In this document: positions 11,801-24,136 of the stretch, in pieces | How the letters are laid out: each line of letters opens with the position of its first letter | How positions within the stretch are numbered: the first letter of the stretch is position 1 | Source: Augochlora pura | Taxonomy: Eukaryota > Arthropoda > Insecta > Hymenoptera > Halictidae | Direction: 5' to 3' | Assembly: GCF_028453695.1 (NCBI RefSeq) | Contig: NC_135772.1 | Span: 11,346,001-11,410,000 of the forward strand | DNA length: 64,000 nucleotides | The notes under the pieces: generated by a model | What the model was told of the DNA's origin: nothing | The model's input: the letters and a program-made list of their open reading frames with translations, nothing else | The model's database searches: none | Translations under genes and position numbers: made by a program

Positions 11801-14800
11801 ATAGACTATTTGTAAGTGTTGTTCAAACGGAAGTCCCTCGGAAAGTGACATCATCAACAAGTGCTCTCGCAGCATATACCATTTCCTCCTGAAAAACTTC
11901 AACATTTTCCCACTATTCCGCTTTTTGCTAAGAGAACCTACTGTATTATACTGAAAGTCGAGTTACTGAAAGTTTCGAATTAGAAAAATTTAGTACCGGT
12001 AAAAACATTGAACGTGTTTCAAAATTCATTATCGTCCATTGTTCGACTTGCTAAGAAGATATCGAACGTGTTTCGCAATTAATACAATCTTGATTCTGTA
12101 CGTTTACTTATGCTTTAAAAGAACAAGCCCGTGCTTTTCAAATACTTTGCGAATAATTCTTGCAACCACAGTTATCAAACTCCGATAGGATAATAACATA
12201 GCATGTATTTTCTAGAAAGCGTGTTAAAACAACTAAGCCAATGTTTGCCAGTCCGAACTTTCTACAAGACTGGCCTCGCCGTCCCGTAGTGCCAGCAATA
12301 CATATCCGCCGTAGAATAAAAGTTAAAAAATCAGAGTTCCGTGAGCAGACCCCAATTTAAAACTCATCAAGAGCAAGAGCTCGGTTACTCTACCCGATCC
12401 CGGCGAACACCGATCGCAGCCCCGGACTCAATAAAAACGACACAAGGAAAGAGCACAATATGGCAAGTGAACAATTCCCGTTTCCCAAGTTTCGCGTGCC
12501 ACTAATTCGCAGGAAGAACGGCCGAGGTAGAGTTTTGTAGTCACGGCCGATCAGTTGTATCGTCGGTCATTATTGTTGCTCGGCTCGTGAAACCGTAATC
12601 GCTCGTCTTGCCATCTTGTTAGCCGCTATTAACGACCGGATTTCTAGCATTGTCCGGTCATCCGTAAAATCGCGTACAATTTCTTTATCTTGGATCCCGG
12701 TGTCTGGCATATCCGGATAATCGGTCTCCCCTCTCTTCTTTTTCATCCCCCTCCCCCCTCGAGAAAAATGAGTCACAAAGCGTTGCTCTTTTTTTTCCGT
12801 CGGCCGCGGTTAATTAACAATCGCAACGATACGCATCGGATTCGCGGGCAGCACTCGCGGTAATAGTACTTTCACTCGTATTATTTTGCTTCGCCGCCGA
12901 CGGAATAATTCGATTCGGAGAAGAGAGTTGACGGTGAGTCACCCGTCGTTGTTTCTACCGACGCGGTACGATGCACAATCATTTGTACGCGGAAAAGAAT
13001 CAATCTTTCGGATATCCTGCGCACATTTTCTTAACGCGATTCTCTGTAAGAATAGTCGAAAACTTTCCTGCAAACGCTCGTTAATCCTTTGTGCTGCGAT
13101 TTCTTTCACAGCCGCGTTGATTAACCCCTTGCACTATAATAACGAGTCACACTCGTGACGAAGATTCCATGTACGATCTACTAAATATGAATATTATTAA
13201 TTTCTTCTAGATCGAAATCAAATTGAATTTTTCTGTCAAAGTCTAGAAACGAAATTAAATAAAGACAATACAAGAAACAAAAATTGTCTGGTCCTATCAA
13301 ATAATAGAATACAAGTTTTATTATAAATAATTGGTTTGTGTCTGAATACTGACATTTAAATTGAGCTTCCATAAGAATAGAAACAAGAAAGTTAGTTGTA
13401 CCTGAAAGTATTATTTATATAATTTGTACAAAAAATATTTGGGGTCAACTAAAGCAACTTCTGCAATCGAAGAAAATTTGAAGAGATTTATTATAGTATT
13501 GTACTCGTTGCTACTGCGAGAGCTTTATTGTCATGTTTAACAATACTTTGTATTTAAATGTCTTCCCTGATTCCCTGCAATTACAATGCGCATATTCTTT
13601 CGGTAAATGCGAACAATAGAGATGTCGAATAACAAGTTGCGAAAAACTGTTTTCAACAATGGCAGATTATACCGGCTATTCTATGGATAATGGTTTCTTG
13701 GGAAATACGAATGGTTTCCTGGTAATACAGTTAAATTGTTATACTTCGTCCGAATCTCCAACATTATCATAGTTGTCGCACGGCGTGTAGTAATGCGTGC
13801 ATTTTTCCTCCTCCTGCCTACACACATACGATTCACCTGCCTTCGAGCACGTTCCGGTTTTACAGCCGCGATTAGAAGAGCGTAAAATAACCATGCAGGC
13901 CGAATGATTCATACGAAGGCGTCTCCTTCGCGGCATAATGTACGGGGGCCACCGGTATCTTTCACAAGTTTCGTTTGCAACAATGTTCGGTCTCTAGATT
14001 ATCCTGCCCAGCGCCGTCGCCGCGGTCTACCTATAATTCAGCCGCGAGGATTGTGCGTGCACATTCTCGAAACTGTATCGGGGTAACTAATGAATCTTCC
14101 GGATCTATTATTACACGCGTGTCTCCGTTGACTGTGACGCGATGTTTTGCGAACGTCGCCGTTTTGGACTGATGCCGTGCAACATTTTAGCGGCACGGTT
14201 TCACAGACACGAGCGGAGTAGCGGAGTGGAGCACAATGAATGCCCCAACGTCCGACGAATGGAAATGCTTGTTATGCGTGGCGGCGCATTGTATAATGTA
14301 GCAGAGAAGAGAGACGGAGAGAGATATATAAATACTTCGATGGAGTGCAAAATAAACGCGCGAGATTCTGCTTGTTGTCGAGGCTCGTGCATTTCAATTC
14401 AATCGAAAACAGTTATGTGGGGGTCGGTTTATTGCAGATTACTGTATGTACAGATTGCCATGCATACCTGGTGAACCGCACCATCCTGAATTGTTCTCCT
14501 GTTGTTTGAGTCCCACTTAAATTAATCTTATGTCGAGGGGCACAGACTGAAATGAATTCCGATTAGTGCGTACATTTTATTGATTTTTAATATCTTTCTC
14601 GTGGAAAAATACACGTATAATAGATTTATAAATGATTTTTAATAAATTCACGCATTTGAGGCGACTACAGCGGATAATTCAAAATGTTATCGATAATGTT
14701 AAAATGTAAGACGATCATTTAAAATCTATGTAACGTAAATTACAGTTTGAAGAAGTTAGTTACAATTCGATACAAATGTGTATGATTGAAAAGAAGTCAC

Positions 14801-17800
14801 TTTTAACCTTCTTACTAATAACGTCACTTGCGCTTATCGAAGAAACGATATTTTATTAAAACAAACATATCTAATATAAACAAAAAGTTTGTTTCTCTTT
14901 AGTATTTTTGGTTCAACTTCTTACATCGCGTGAGTATATTTTACCGGCAATCCCGTCATTAAATTGGCAGGAATGTTTTAGTTGAAAGAAACATCAAAGT
15001 TTTACGGTCCGAAGTCAAGATAAAATTGATGTGCGTCAACAACAGCCTCACCAGTTTAGAGTTAATCGCATCACGCGATAGAAATATAGTCCACCTGTGC
15101 CGCTTTATCAAAAGCGGAACGCCATGTTTGCTTTGCACGCAGCGGATGCATACAGTCGTGTGCATAAGAATAAATCTAAAAGAGAAATCGCTAAATCTGT
15201 TACTTGATGTAACAATTTTCTAGCTTGTGGATAAACAAACCTTGATGAATGTAGGCCAGTAGCAAAAATCCGTAAGCAACTCGAAGCGGACTATCACGTG
15301 AACGCTTCGGGAACGCATTATTCCCGAGGCCGTCGCGTCCCACCGATTCGAATGTTATTAGATTTTACAACGTACTTCTCTTTGTCACAACATTGTCGCG
15401 AACGCGTAAAGATGTTTCTAAAATTCCACGAGGTCGCCGTTTTCCGTCGCGTCCATACGAGCACGGCGTTTCAGGTTCTTTCGAAACGTGATTTTGTAAA
15501 ATCGACCGACTCATAAAACTATAAAAATACATGCGAACGCCGATTTACGATGCGTCCAGATTAAAACGCCGCGAGGTCATTGTTTTCAATCCACTCGGAT
15601 ACTCCAAAATCCATGGATAAATAGTCGTCTGCGGTGAAATTACGTCACACCTACGCGAGCGAACCGGAAAACAAGCTCGTAAACGTGTCGGAGAAATATA
15701 TGGATACCATCTGAAATTTTTTTAGCGAGGTTTAGTCAGCGAGGTCATTGTTTCTGTTTAATACCATTAGGAACTCGTCATAACTAGTCTACGAATCTAC
15801 ATAATTGTCGGTCTTTCCATCGTAATAATGCCGTAACTTCGAAACAATAGCAGAACTTTTATTCTCTGTCAAGGTCTCTATTAGATTCCGCAAGGAAGTA
15901 ATCTGCATACATATTCATATTGACTTATAATCATACACATACATTTGGGGAATATCCAAGAAGTACGATTTTAGCGAACGTAGTCGTAGGTTACACTGGC
16001 TTTTCTCTACATTCGTACCTATAATCGTACCTACAATCATACTTAAAATACTAACTACTAAACATAAATAAATTTTGAAATAATAGAAGGAACAAATGCA
16101 ATTTATATATAATTCCTGCTTCTTTTAATTCGCGTAGCAATTGTTCATTTTCCACAAAAATCTGCAGTAGGGTCATTTTATAGTCGCACACGTCAAATAT
16201 GATTTCACGACCACAATTTTAATTAATAAAAAGATGTCATAAAAGCATGCTTATGTTTTCTACAAAAATATTACAGTTGATTACTAGATCTTTAAATTCC
16301 TAAACCAGTATCGGATTGATTAGAAGTCAGGCTCACCAGGTGGGGGTATCTTTAGCGGCGATTCGCCAATATCGCAACGTGTTTTTGTTAAGAAAGTACG
16401 CACCGCGGCGTTAATCAGCCGTCGCGGATTATTCGTGTTGGTCTACCGGAACGTTTAATCTATCGTCTAGATCGGAATAAGGTCGAGGATCTCTCGAACC
16501 TGTCTGCGAGCAACGAATTCCGCGATTCCGCCGATACGACTTCCACCGCGGTTGTTTGCCGTCGGTACGATCGTTTCCGAGTTCGTCGGGGAACAGCATC
16601 TTGCGCCGCGGAAGAAGAATTAGGCCAGTCACAAAATAGCATGCACCCGGATACGTTTACAACGCGGCGCGGCGCGCAGTTGTCGTCGCGGCCACTCGAG
16701 GAGCCACGTTTTCGCTGCTCGTGCCTTCGCGCCGCACGTGCGATATTCTTCGCTCTGAACACGCACTATCACGTGGTAACCCCGTGGCTCAGTCCTCTAT
16801 GTCACGTGCCAGAACCCGAAATCGCAGGGGAACGCCGGTTCTGTTAGCATTTCCCCTTATTTTGACGAGTCCGACTCACGAAGATATTCTAACAGTTATT
16901 CGTTAAGTACGAATGTTTTTCCGGTCTTGTGTAAGCCGAAAGAAAATTCTGTTATCTTGTCACAAATATTTTAACGCTAAGTTCACAGAACACTAAAGAC
17001 AGCTATTTAATGTTGATTTGTACGAATAACAAGCATCCATTTATTCTGAATTTTTACGATTTTTATTATTCATTGGTATGAACAATTATAGACTCAAAGT
17101 ATCTATTACATTTTTAGTGGTATATAAATAAAATTTAACAAAAGATCGTATGAGTATATTTTTATATTAAAAATACTAGAAATAGTAGAAATATACAAAT
17201 ATGTTGTTTTGTTAAGTTTTCCTTTACTTTAAATTTATATTTATACATACACCTAATTACAATTTCAATAATCGTAAATTAAAAAATTTGAAACAGGTCG
17301 TTCGGATAAGTGTTACCGTATAAAATTAAATAAACAATGTTTTCTCGACATTCTTGGTCGTCCAGCTTGACCCATATCCCAAAATTACAACAGACATTAT
17401 TTATTCAGACTTCAAAATGTATTTCCACGTTAATATTATTCATTATATCATATTATGTAGAATCCTCAAAATGCAAAACGGTTCAAAAAGTACTCAATAT
17501 CAACTTTTCATCTTCCATATGATTTATCTCGTCGGGGATAAATCGTCGGCATCTTCAAAAACGATCAGAAAAGTTGTAAGTTGTACCTTTACAAAACTTT
17601 TATATCTCGCCGGCAAATGTAAAGATTGATATACCATAATGAATTCATGTAGAAACGGATAACGGAAGAGATGTTTTATGAGTGTGCGAAGACTTTTACT
17701 GCCTGTTGCAATTCTAACTGAATACAAAAATAACATATTAGAAACCATTTCATGGCGAGCAAGTGTCTATGTCTTCCTGACATTGTACACATTCTGTATT

Positions 17801-18097
17801 AGTTTGTAAGCGTTAATTAAAAAGTCCTTTATGTTAGTTGTACGACCGTCCGTCACTCGAAGGTTGAAATAGCTGTTTTATTTGGTAAGAAACTTGTTCA
17901 TATAGTTATTATTTATTACCAGTCCTTTTTAGCAGTGGAAATCTCCAAATTAGGAAATCCTCAAATTAGACAAAGAAAAATAAGAATTGAAAGATATATA
18001 CGTATATAATATGTACATGTTTATTTTTCATATCGTATTTTATGAAACGTGTACCACAACGTGCAAATTGACTTTTTTGTTAGAATGACGATTCTTT
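11801..18097. other. Gene-free stretch with several GC-rich patches
   Basis: GC/CpG-rich patches lie at about 12,500-12,960, 13,900-14,290, 15,280-15,480 and 16,370-16,840, separated by AT-rich DNA. A TATATAAAT string at 14,325-14,333 is TATA-box-like but unsupported. At 13,121 a TTAACCCCTTGCACT motif resembles a solo end of family A. No frame of recognisable protein. Confidence 0.4.
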
Positions 18098-18113
18098 CCC
18101 CCCCCCCCCCCCC
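18098..18113. repeat. Poly-C tract (16 C)
   Basis: An uninterrupted run of 16 cytosines in AT-rich surroundings. Its exact length is likely unreliable in sequencing and polymorphic. Confidence 0.9.
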
Positions 18114-18553
18114 GATTGATTCTCACTTACGTACACAGAGTTCCTCGCGAGACTTATTTATAAAACTATCTAATCATTCAACGGTGATAAGGGTTAATCT
18201 TATTGTTAGTTTGTCGCTCTACGGTTTTGCAATCGGCACTTCATTATCCGCGTTTGAAAAAGCATGTTATCAAGAGCATTGTTTACGCGTTAGATTGTGA
18301 GATGTCCGTAGACGTGATAAATATGAATCAAGTATCGGAGATGTAGCTTAATGCCGTCTGCTGTACAGATATCAGAGCCGACAATACTCGAGGCATGTAT
18401 CAATGATCTGGTAATTTTTGAAAATACAAAATACAAAAAAATTGATGACCTTGCGAATCGCTGTGATAATCAATCGCGAAAATATAAATAGGACTCACGG
18501 CATATCGTGTATTTGAAATTTTAATTTTAATTGGACACTCTTGTGCCCAAGTA

Positions 18554-18799
18554 TTAACACTTTGCACTCGAGTGGTGACTGTGAGGCACCATAAAATTGT
18601 TCTATTACGTTGCAAAATAATCTTTATGCTAACAAAGTTTGCATTTTGAAAATTGTTAAGGTTATGTTATGTTAATAAGAATGAGAAGAATCAATCACAT
18701 ATGCTTAAAATGCACTTTGTTATATAAAATGGAAATACTATAAGCCAGAGAAATTAGTTCAGATTTCCAGTTGAAATGGCTTCGAGCGCAAAGGGTTAA
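18554..18799 (+). mobile_element. TTAA-flanked MITE family A, copy 2 (246 bp)
   Basis: Same orientation as copy 1. TTAA flanks both ends; the left end carries one substitution in the CCCTTT start, and the right end reads CGAGCGCAAAGGG. The flanks (CCAAGTATTAA on the left, TCTCTCAAAATTTAAT on the right) recur around 22,966-23,043, suggesting insertion into another dispersed sequence. Confidence 0.88.
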
Positions 18800-19341
18800 G
18801 AGTCTCTCAAAATTTAATAAGTGAAAAACTAAGTGCAACAAAAATCTTACTCATCCCTCTCAGCGTATATGTCCTATACATGTATGTATACGTTATGGTC
18901 AACGTCCAGGCATAATAGTAATGACGTATTCAGACGAATTATGAAATTCCTTGTATATCTTAATGTTTATGTTTGATCTATTCATTTTTGAGCTTTTGTT
19001 ATTGTCTTTTCAAACCCATAATAGAACATACAAAAATCTATGAGCAGTTATCATGAAACAGTTCTATCATCAAATGATAATTACGATGACGGTATCAGGT
19101 GTAATAAGAAATTTCGTAAATTACGCGGGAGAATTAACAATCTCGAATTCGCGTTTAATAAATTTATTTCGTTGCTGCCACGTGGCCGTCGTGCGGAAAA
19201 CGTCGCGCGTCTATATCGCCAGAGCGTTCGTCGTCGACCGTCCAGAAACAAAAAGAACTCTGAAACAATTGGCGGCGACCTGACGACGTGCACGTGCACG
19301 GGTCGCCACAGTACTCATTCTCCGATCGATCCAGGTTTTCT

Positions 19342-19449
19342 CTTCATAACTTGTTAACGAATTCACGAAGAAACTTTTGCCAAGGAAAAAGTTACTTTAA
19401 ATTAACTCAGGAACCCACCCATTGCAACATTTCTGGGACACCCTGTACA
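19342..19449. repeat. Dispersed repeat related to 53,311-53,412
   Basis: Contains AAGGAAAAAGTTACTT preceded by TTGTTAA and followed by CTCAGGAAC. It ends in TGGGACACCCTGTA. The same order of blocks (TTGTTAATAACTCG, then CTAAGGAAAAAGTTACTT, then CTCAGAAAT) appears at 53,311-53,412, so the two are diverged members of one repeat. Element class not determined. Confidence 0.55.
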
Positions 19450-19499
19450 TTGCGAACGAGTACGGTTCAGTACCGATCAGGTACAGTTAGATCCGGGAA

Positions 19500-20160
19500 T
19501 TAGAAGCGACGATGTCCAGGGATCTGTCATTAGCATCGGTCGCGGAACGGAAGGAACCACGGGCTATTAATTACCCATTGTCTTTGTCCTGTAAGCCGAT
19601 CTACTTTCGCTGGCAGGGACGAAAGTTGGGTTGCTCACACCGGCTGCGATCCGCCGGTATCGTTCGATAAACACTTTATTTTAGGTCGTGTCGAAACGTT
19701 GCGGTGGTGTGCCGCATGCCGTGCACCACCTAAAAATACACTACACCGCGGACCGGCCCTTACCCTCTCTCCACAGCACTCTCACTGAAACTGCAATCGA
19801 AAATAACTTTCCGAAACACCTGGCACCCCGACGTTGTATTCTGCACGTTCGAAGCGACCACCTTCGATCACCCCGTACACTCGAGCCTCCACCACGTCCC
19901 TCCTCACCTCTCAACAATGTTTTTCCACAAGGGACGCACCTGTCCGACGAAATTTCTCAGGTCTACCGCGAGGACAGTCGCCTTTGAAATTTTCAATTCA
20001 CGTCCACCTCTGCTCCCCGCACCGGTGAGTCTCGTTACTTTTATGGTGGTCGATCTTGATCGTTCTTAGGACCCGGTTCTAGGGGATCTCAGAGATCTCC
20101 GAGGTCGACCTTCAGATCCCAACCGTCTTTCGAGACGCGTTTTGTACCCCTTACCTACCA
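19500..20160 (+). other. GC-rich island with a strong splice-donor-like site
   Basis: A CpG-rich stretch of about 650 bp. At 20,024/20,025 the sequence CACCG|GTGAGTC matches the 5' splice consensus well and follows about 300 bp of GC-rich, C-rich sequence. This could be the end of a noncoding first exon on the plus strand. No coding frame is recognised and no downstream acceptor can be assigned from sequence alone. Confidence 0.3.
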
Positions 20161-20651
20161 CCTCGTTCCAACTACGATTTCTGACCATTTTCAATACGGC
20201 CGCTCGAAATCTGTATCTTCGTATACATATAACTGCTACTATTTGTTCACGATTCAGATGGAATTTTGGTTAGTTGCTCCATTGAGCCGTGTCATGAAAA
20301 TTCAATGAAATCCGGCATTTCATTTGAAATGGTTCTAAAGGTATCAAACAATCTTCAGTCGAAGAATAGAAACCGAACAAATGAGGGAAATTTGGCATTG
20401 CATATAATAGAACTTCGAACGAAGCAGGATTCTTTATTTTTCTTGTTGTTTTTAATGATTTTGTTTACAGAACATAGATATTTTAAGTATAGATATTTTC
20501 ACATAACTGATAAGAAATACTTGGGACTGAATTTTCTACAGATCTTACTGTTTGACATAGCTGACGTGATATCTAAAGATCTAGTTTTCTAATGGGTTTC
20601 AAAAATCTTGAAAAAATCATTGACAAACTTACCGCTAACGTGTGAACTAGA

Positions 20652-20710
20652 ATACAGTAGAACTTCGATTATACGAATTCAAAATTCATAGTTAATTTCG
20701 AGGTCCTTTT
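20652..20710 (+). mobile_element. Solo pogo/Tigger-like terminal fragment
   Basis: The string TACAGTAGAACTTCGATTAT at about 20,653 has the TA-CAGT...CTCGATTAT-like layout typical of pogo/Tigger termini. No matching opposite end was found nearby, so it is a solo, decayed end if real. Confidence 0.35.
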
Positions 20711-22080
20711 ATGACTTGATCGTTATTACGTGAAATAAGAAAAACTCTAAATAATTAAAACTCTAAATAATAAAAATTAAAGAAAATCATCTTTTCCGGG
20801 ATGAGAGAGGACCCTATTTTACAACTTAAACTTCGATGAGTGCACGAAGAAAATTTTAAACAAAGTATTTTGTTTCTTTGTACTATTTCAGTTATGGCAC
20901 CTCCAATCATATTCTGCGCTGCGTAGCAGTGTTTTCAATACATACAATATATTTGGAGAGCAAGTTCTTTAAATTATTCAAATAAAAATGTTTCTATTTT
21001 TATATTTTACATTCTAGGCTCGCCTTGAAATAAATATATTATCTTATCTTGGCTGCATACATATGTAGCACCAAGCATTTTAAATAATATTTGTAATATG
21101 GTTGTTTTACATTTTAGCCGGTTCTGTTCTCTATCAATAAAGTGTCATTCAACTCCTTCATTTTAAATTTTCTTGTAAATTACGTATTGCATCAAAAGTA
21201 TTTCTAACAAAAATTGTTTGACATAAAGAGGAGCATACATGGTAACAATTAATTTTCTGCTATTTTCCTTTTTTTTATAAAGGTTACTTAACGAAATATA
21301 TACATACACTTACCATTTGCATTATTTAGTCGCTTACTTTATGCTTACATTGATTATAATGGACAACGTTCTGATAATTTTTTGCATTAAAAATCACCAA
21401 AGGATATCTCGATAAACGTTAACTTCTGAACCCTGACACGTTAACAATTTTTTATCCTGTATTTAATAGACGTTCGAGTGACATGATTAAATGTTGCAAA
21501 TTGTAATTAAAAAACTCAAGATGATCCACACATTTTGATGAAAAGGAAAGTAGCAAAATATTGATTATTCTCGTATATGCTCTTCTTTATATTAAACTTC
21601 TGTTCAAAACATTTTTTTATACAATTTCTAGTTTATAAGAAAAGTGATGGTGAAAGAGTTAAATGATATATTCGAAATATACTTTTACTGATAAATAAAT
21701 AGTGTAGTTCAATACTCTTGTCACCCCCTTCCTTGCATTTCTTATTATTTACACGTTTGTCATCTTATAATAAAATATAATAACTTTCACTTCAATTTGC
21801 GCCTTTAAAATTGATAATCACAAATTAAAATTTGGTTCGTTTTCTTCTGCAAAGCTTAATATGTTTCCTACCTTCTCATTGGTTAAGTTTTATTTAATCC
21901 TTTTCAAAAATCATTCGGAAACGTTCAACTATTAAACCATAGACTAAGTGCAACATTATGTACTATTCAAACATTCTGAAGTTGGTGATGAATATTCATA
22001 ACGAGAAATCGATTAAAAATATAAGTAGTGAAAAGTTATTTCATAGCTAACAGGAAAACGAAGTTACTGCTCAATCAGCC
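20711..22080. other. AT-rich spacer; possible weak TTAA-flanked unit
   Basis: No gene. A stretch from TTAACTTCTG (about 21,419) to the inverse GAAAGAGTTAA (ending 21,662) is about 244 bp, close to family A in size. The end similarity is weak, so I do not claim it as a separate element. Confidence 0.35.
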
Positions 22081-22428
22081 ATGAAATTATTCATGGCAAC
22101 ATTTTGGTTAAGGCTTGCTGGCTTAACGGCTATCGTTGCAAGTTTGCATAGTTGTGTCGCCTTTCTTTTCTTGATTCCATTATTTATCGCCGTACCGTTA
22201 GACGCGTATCGTGCATTAAACCGCCTCTCGCCGCGCCGTCAGTTTATTGATTTCGATAAGATCACGAGTGGAAATGATTTTGATTATTTATGCGCCGCGG
22301 GCAGAGCGTACTTTGAAATGGAGCAGGAAAAACACCGGCGCAGCACGTGCAAAAACACGGCATCCCGCTCAGCCGTCGTTCTCTTTTTATCAGACAACGT
22401 TTCCTCCAGGTTGTTCCGTGTGATATAA
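22081..22428 (+). CDS. Hypothetical 115-codon ORF, doubtful
   Basis: Opens with ATG in a fair context (CAGCC before it) and has a long hydrophobic N-terminal part: residues 8-21 and 26-39 are mostly Leu, Ile, Val, Ala and Phe. A charged tail follows. This would suit a signal peptide or membrane anchor. It matches no family I recognise, has no visible splice context, and a frame this length is expected by chance several times in 64 kb. Most likely spurious; listed because it is one of the few ATG-initiated frames outside a GC island. Confidence 0.12.
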   Translation: MKLFMATFWLRLAGLTAIVASLHSCVAFLFLIPLFIAVPLDAYRALNRLSPRRQFIDFDKITSGNDFDYLCAAGRAYFEMEQEKHRRSTCKNTASRSAVVLFLSDNVSSRLFRVI

Positions 22429-22502
22429 CGCTTAGCTGATAGGGAGATTCTTAAATATTGACGCCGGTAGATTGCGGCCGATCGGTGGGATCGCGGAAAG
22501 GT

Positions 22503-22512
22503 GAAAAAAAAA
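22503..22512 (-). terminator. RNA polymerase III oligo-T terminator of tRNA-Lys(CTT)
   Basis: The minus strand has a run of about nine T roughly 10 bases beyond the 3' end of the tRNA gene, which is the standard Pol III stop signal. Confidence 0.85.
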
Positions 22513-22521
22513 TTATGATTT

Positions 22522-22594
22522 CGCCCAACGTGGGGCTCGAACCCACGACCCTGAGATTAAGAGTCTCATGCTCTACCGACTGAGCTAGCCGGGC
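22522..22594 (-). tRNA. tRNA-Lys (anticodon CTT)
   Basis: The 73-nt minus-strand sequence folds as a complete cloverleaf. The acceptor stem is GCCCGGC against GTTGGGC, with two G.U pairs. The D arm is GCTC/GAGC, and the anticodon loop is CTCTTAA with anticodon CTT at 22,559-22,561. The T arm has GGTTCGAGCCCC. The internal A box (TAGCTCAGTCGG) and B box (GGTTCGAGCC) are intact, and G is the discriminator. No intron. A family A MITE begins 80 bp upstream of its 5' end. Confidence 0.97.
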
Positions 22595-22674
22595 GCGCTT
22601 GCAAGTCGTTGGAACAGCTCCGAACAAGCTTTTCACGATTTCCCGCCAACAAATTACGAAACGATGTATTCAGA

Positions 22675-22923
22675 TTAACCCTTTGCACTCGAAGCCATTT
22701 CAACTGAAAATCTAAAATCATTTTTTCGGCTTCTATTATTTCCATTTTACATAACAAAACTCATCCTACGGGTATGAAATTGAGTCTCACGACTTATATA
22801 ACAATTTAACTTTCAACGATTTTTTAAATCCAAACTTTCGTGATATTTATAAAAATCATTTTGGAACGTGCTACAACAGTTTCAATGGCGCAACAGCGGC
22901 GTCTACGGAGTGCAAGGGGTTAA
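22675..22923 (-). mobile_element. TTAA-flanked MITE family A, copy 3 (249 bp)
   Basis: Reverse orientation relative to copy 1: it starts with the CGAAGCCATTT end and finishes with GCAAGGGGTTAA. TTAA lies on both sides. It is more diverged than the other copies at the second end. It lies immediately upstream of the minus-strand tRNA-Lys(CTT) gene, in the 5' flank used by Pol III. Confidence 0.85.
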
Positions 22924-22965
22924 TACTGCAGACCCGTTACGTCGAATTACCATTCACTGCTGACA

Positions 22966-23045
22966 CTCTTGCGTCCAAGTATTAAGGACCTAAGATTCTA
23001 CAGAAGCTCCAATGACGTTCAAAGGATCTCTCAAAATTTAATTCT
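22966..23045. repeat. Paralogue of the sequence flanking MITE copy 2
   Basis: GACACTCTTGYGYCCAAGTATTAA at 22,966-22,989 matches 18,535-18,557 at about 22 positions, and TCTCTCAAAATTTAAT at 23,028-23,043 matches the right flank of MITE copy 2. The two blocks here are separated by 38 bp instead of a 246-bp MITE. This looks like an older dispersed sequence without the insertion, though not a clean empty site. Confidence 0.45.
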
Positions 23046-23910
23046 TGCGGAACGGCGTTCGAGATTAATATTGTACGCACTGTTTATCTTGGCAATCATT
23101 CATTATCCGATTCAAATTCCAGCCGAGAAAGGGACTCGCGCGAGGGGATTCGTTTTACGTCTTACAGTAACTCCCAGGTCCCTGTCTCGTTAATAAATAA
23201 TGCTCCTTTGTAGGCGCTAATCCTATCAGTTGTCCGATCCCTTGATTCGCTAGCTTAGCCTAGATTAGACATCAGATAATGCCGGGGCCATCAACGCTGC
23301 TTATACGTAGAATGCATCAATAGAAGACTCGGTCCCTTGGCGCTACAAAAGAACTCATTTCTCATGTAACGTTTAGCAGATTCAACGCGAAGACCCTACG
23401 GAACTCCTATCTAGAAAGGGTGATCGTTCTGAACATCTGATGCATTATTGTGTTTTATAGAAACTGCTTCGTGACATCACGATTTCCGGATGATAGTTTT
23501 ATCGTGCTGCAACCGTGATTCTATTGCTATTTATACTTCGGATTTATTTTCTTCGCGACTTCTTCGCGCGATAGAATAATCAATAGCGTTTAAGTGGTTT
23601 CTTTCTTATAGTCGCTGAAGTATGAAAAATCAATGAAAAAAGATCTATTTGTGGATGTACACGTATCGTAACAAATGTTGTCACGTTTGGTTGCTCCCCT
23701 TAATTCCATTTTATAAAAACTTTTCAATCGAGCGCAACAACTTTTTATCACTGGTACTATTTGTATGCGTAAAGTGTTTATATGCTATGTAACTATTACA
23801 AGTTTTTAAGTCTTTTCTATAAGAGTTTTTTTTTATAATTACTAAGACAATAATATGTATGTATATTTATTCTATTGATGTCACGTGCGTTCAAAATTGT
23901 TCAATGTAAG
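23046..23910. other. No gene seen
   Basis: Moderate-GC then AT-rich sequence without open frames of interest or repeats. Confidence 0.45.
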
Positions 23911-24136
23911 TTAACCTCTTCAGGGATACTGTCACGTATGTGTACGTTTAGTTTTCTTAACGTAATGCTTATTCTAAGTATAAAGAAAATAAGAATCAGT
24001 TGAAAATCTATTTGCTGTAGAATCCTTCAACAATACGGAAAAAACCTCATTAAATGAAATGAAATGGATAATAAATAAAAAATAAAAAAATAACTATATG
24101 ATTCTCTACTATAAAATTAATCTCTGAAAAGGTTAA
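23911..24136. mobile_element. TTAA-flanked candidate MITE, family D (226 bp)
   Basis: The ends are TTAACCTCTTCAG and the inverse of TTAACCTTTTCAG, so about 12 of 13 end positions pair, and the TTAA lies at each edge. The interior is AT-rich with no coding capacity. Size and target site parallel family A, but the terminal sequence differs beyond TTAACC. Confidence 0.55.

Noticed and set aside
14325..14334. TATA-box promoter
   Set aside because: TATA-like strings are common in this composition; no initiator or gene follows.
21419..21662. TTAA-bounded 244-bp MITE
   Set aside because: End similarity is limited to TTAACT plus a few bases, which is expected by chance in AT-rich DNA.
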